Source of the DNA: JAUPKT01 sp964427855
Lineage (GTDB): Bacteria > Desulfobacterota > Desulfomonilia > Desulfomonilales > Desulfomonilaceae
NCBI GenBank assembly: GCA_964427855.1
Contig: CAYRVH010000049.1
Span: 1-24,584 of the forward strand
Length of the DNA stretch: 24,584 bases
Direction: 5' to 3'
Position 1 is the stretch's first letter, and each line of letters opens with the position of its first letter. The translations under genes and the position numbers were made by a program. Shown here one piece after another: positions 22,837 to 24,584 of the stretch. Below the pieces are notes generated by a model, which made no database searches, was not told where the DNA came from, and saw only the letters and a program-made list of their open reading frames with translations.

Positions 22837-23804
22837 TCATGTCTCTCCATCGGAGGTGTGCAGACCGTAGTACCGAAAGAAGGTCTCCATAATGAAATCG
22901 ATGGTTTTTTGATTCACGTGAAAATTCTCTCTCCCATCGGTGAGCACGGGGAGTCCTAACATGGGTCTGTAGATGCTCGCTATTTCGAACGCAGGGAAAT
23001 AATAGACATTGTCGTATGTTGCGGTGAATTCATCGGCTGCAGCTCTGAGCGTTGCCTTTGAATTGCAGCTCGCGCTGAATATCTCGCAGTCTCGGCGAAA
23101 CGTGGCCCACAGGTGCACAGGCGACACGGTAACCACAATCTTGCAGTGGGGATTGTGGAGGTTAAGCAACTCGCGAATTCGTACGAGGTTGGCGAGGTTT
23201 TCCGCGTATCTGCTCACGCGAAAGCGGTAGCGACTCATGTCGCCCCCTTCATTGACGTATGGGCCTGAGGGAAGGCAGATGACCGACCCGTCCTCTATGT
23301 CCTCCCAAATCTCGGTGAGTCCCAGAGTGATGATAAACACACGTGCGGTTGTCAAAGCCCTTCGAGAGCACACGCGGTGGCGTTCAAAATCAGCCTCCGC
23401 CTGGTCCATGGAATCGTAGNNNNNNNNNNATATGGGTCTTGAACAATTCGAGTCTTTGGCGTGACCCACCATCGTGTTCGCGGACGCCAGTCAGAAAAAG
23501 TGTATTCAAATATCTGCCGCATAGAAAAGGTGTTGTAGGTCCTTTCCCATGCTGCGCCCGCGTGCAGCGAGGCAGGGTGATGAGTTTCTTCCGCCACATA
23601 GTTGTACCCCTTGGCCAGCAGTACCCTCTTTATTTCCCTGGCAAAACAGGACCCCATCGACGTAACGGGCGTAGTCCGATCGATGATCATCTCGTGAGGT
23701 GTGGGAACGGGATACCGGCCGTCTGGCGGAGGGTTGTCGTAGGAGCCTGGCCATACCTGCCACGACTCGAACACATGAATGGGGTGTACGTCTGAAACAG
23801 CCAT
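22837..23804 (-). CDS. GSCFA-domain protein (about 320 aa, interrupted by N-run)
   Basis: TSMGSCFAREIKRVLLAKGY is the name-giving GSCFA motif (PF08885), followed by NTFSMRQIFEYTF. After ten Ns come YDSMDQAEADFERHR, FIITLGLTEIWED, KIVVTVSPVHL and a C-terminal ENFHVNQ with the expected late His. The frame changes across the gap at 23420-23429, so its true length is not ten. GSCFA domains belong to the SGNH-hydrolase-like group and occur in polysaccharide loci, so a role in adding or removing acyl groups on the glycan is plausible but not shown. The ATG at 23804 is a guess; a longer reading to 23852 is open. Confidence 0.85.
23420..23429. other. Assembly gap (10 N) inside the GSCFA gene
   Basis: VQDPY on one side and YDSMDQAE on the other are both GSCFA sequence in different frames, so the gap length is nominal. 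Confidence 0.9.
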
Positions 23805-23922
23805 ATCTAGGTCGAGGAACACTCTTTTATCGACGTATTGTCGGCGACGCAACTGAGAAGTCCGTGATTCGCCGCAACGTTGGATTGAGCGCTGACAGAA
23901 AGTCGTTCACATCGATGATGCG

Positions 23923-24584
23923 TCAGGCGCCGTATTTGTCAAGCCTGAGAGCATGCGCTGCGATCAACGGCATCAGCGACGTCGCTTGAAATTGCCCGAG
24001 GGCGCCCTTGAGGCACTGCGTTTCCCCGAAGCCTGTGACGTCCGGATTGAAACGTACATATTGTTTCGCCCAAAAGACGAGAGGCACAGGGTGCCAACTG
24101 TGGGATTTGAGCGAGGACGGCGTCGAATGATCGCCGGTAACGACCAAGACGTCTGGTTCGAGTTTGAGTATCCTTGGTATCACTTTATCAACTTTTTCGA
24201 TTTCGGCTACTTTACCGTGAAAATCGCCGTCCTCGCCTCGACTGTCCGTATATTTGTGGTGAAGAAAGAAGAAGTCAAATTTGAGCCAATTGTCTTCCAA
24301 ACAAGACAATTGACTTTCAAGGTCATTAAGCCCATCCATGACGGTCATACCCACAAGGCCGGCCAGCCCTTTGTACATGGGATAGACAGCGAGCGCGGCA
24401 GCGTGCAGTTTAAATACTTCGAGGAAAGTAGGAAGCCCGGGCTCCTTAGCCCATCCTCGGAGTGTCACCATGTTGGCGGGTTTTTGATTCTTGATTCGCG
24501 CGCGAACCTCCGAGACCCAGAGATTCGCTAATGCTGCCGTCTTCTTGGCGTCCTGGGCTTGGTCCAGAGGAGCCACCTCGTGCG
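23923..24584 (-). CDS. apgM: Archaeal-type phosphoglycerate mutase, C-terminal part
   Basis: The frame is open to the window edge, so the N-terminal half lies outside. FFFLHHKYTDSRGEDGDFHG, KVAEIEKVDKVIPRIL, VVTGDHSTPSSLKSHSWHPV and the C-terminus AHALRLDKYGA are hallmarks of the cofactor-independent ApgM family of the alkaline phosphatase superfamily, with metal ligands in GDH and SWH. It interconverts 3- and 2-phosphoglycerate in glycolysis. About 220 of roughly 400 residues are visible. It is a housekeeping gene next to the surface-glycan locus and may mark its border. Confidence 0.9.
   Translation of the reverse strand, partial: HEVAPLDQAQDAKKTAALANLWVSEVRARIKNQKPANMVTLRGWAKEPGLPTFLEVFKLHAAALAVYPMYKGLAGLVGMTVMDGLNDLESQLSCLEDNWLKFDFFFLHHKYTDSRGEDGDFHGKVAEIEKVDKVIPRILKLEPDVLVVTGDHSTPSSLKSHSWHPVPLVFWAKQYVRFNPDVTGFGETQCLKGALGQFQATSLMPLIAAHALRLDKYGA

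Noticed and set aside
1..24584. CRISPR arrays, tRNA or rRNA genes
   Set aside because: No regularly spaced repeats and no cloverleaf-like or rRNA-like stretches were seen on either strand.

Overview
The window reads like a scaffold from an uncultured Gram-negative bacterium. It has four N-runs, a Wzm/Wzt-type polysaccharide exporter, a lipoprotein signal, and many small toxin-antitoxin (TA) genes of the kind common in Desulfobacterota and neighbouring phyla. The phylum is inferred from gene style only; there is no rRNA or marker gene to fix it. Most genes lie on the minus strand.

Layout. (1) 12-176: fragment of an IS transposase, directly abutting the stop of the next gene. (2) 177-4335: one giant minus-strand gene (about 1390 aa, interrupted by an N-run) joining a sulfotransferase, a long coiled coil, a GT2 and a GT4 glycosyltransferase. 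(3) 4.47-9.09 kb: an almost pure array of TA genes, all on the minus strand. Apparently intact parts are hicB (three), UPF0175+DUF3368 PIN, DUF4160+DUF2442, HEPN+MNT and a further MNT. Between them lie broken pieces I could reconstruct by reading across frames: a deleted and frameshifted hicA, pieces of two more hicB copies, a hicB/hicA chimera, a frameshifted MNT gene, a DUF433 stub and a HepT stub. (4) 9.27-10.1 kb: a coiled-coil protein with six 14-residue repeats and a nuclease-like C-terminus. (5) 10.4-13.1 kb: wzm-wzt ABC exporter, whose ATPase carries an N-terminal zinc-ribbon-like segment and an in-frame REP-like insertion. (6) 13.7-16.8 kb, plus strand: a membrane-anchored unknown protein, a possible 37-aa basic ORF, an ankyrin lipoprotein and a cyclic-nucleotide-binding-domain protein. 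(7) 17.2-21.4 kb, minus: two MacB/FtsX-like permeases and a double-GT2 glycosyltransferase. (8) 21.66-22.7 kb, plus: GDP-mannose 4,6-dehydratase. (9) 22.8-24.6 kb, minus: a GSCFA-domain protein and the C-terminal part of an archaeal-type phosphoglycerate mutase.

How it fits together. Gmd supplies GDP-6-deoxyhexose precursor, the GT domains build a chain, and Wzm/Wzt exports it, so this is part of an O-antigen or capsule locus. The sulfotransferase/coiled-coil/GT fusion recalls, in architecture only, chain terminators of ABC-exported O-antigens such as WbdD, where a coiled coil acts as a ruler; sulfate capping is my inference. The locus has been invaded by TA modules and by small REP-like palindromes, one of which sits inside wzt. 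Two coding homopolymers of 16 and 15 nt (in the giant GT gene and the cyclic-nucleotide-binding gene) are candidate slippage sites.
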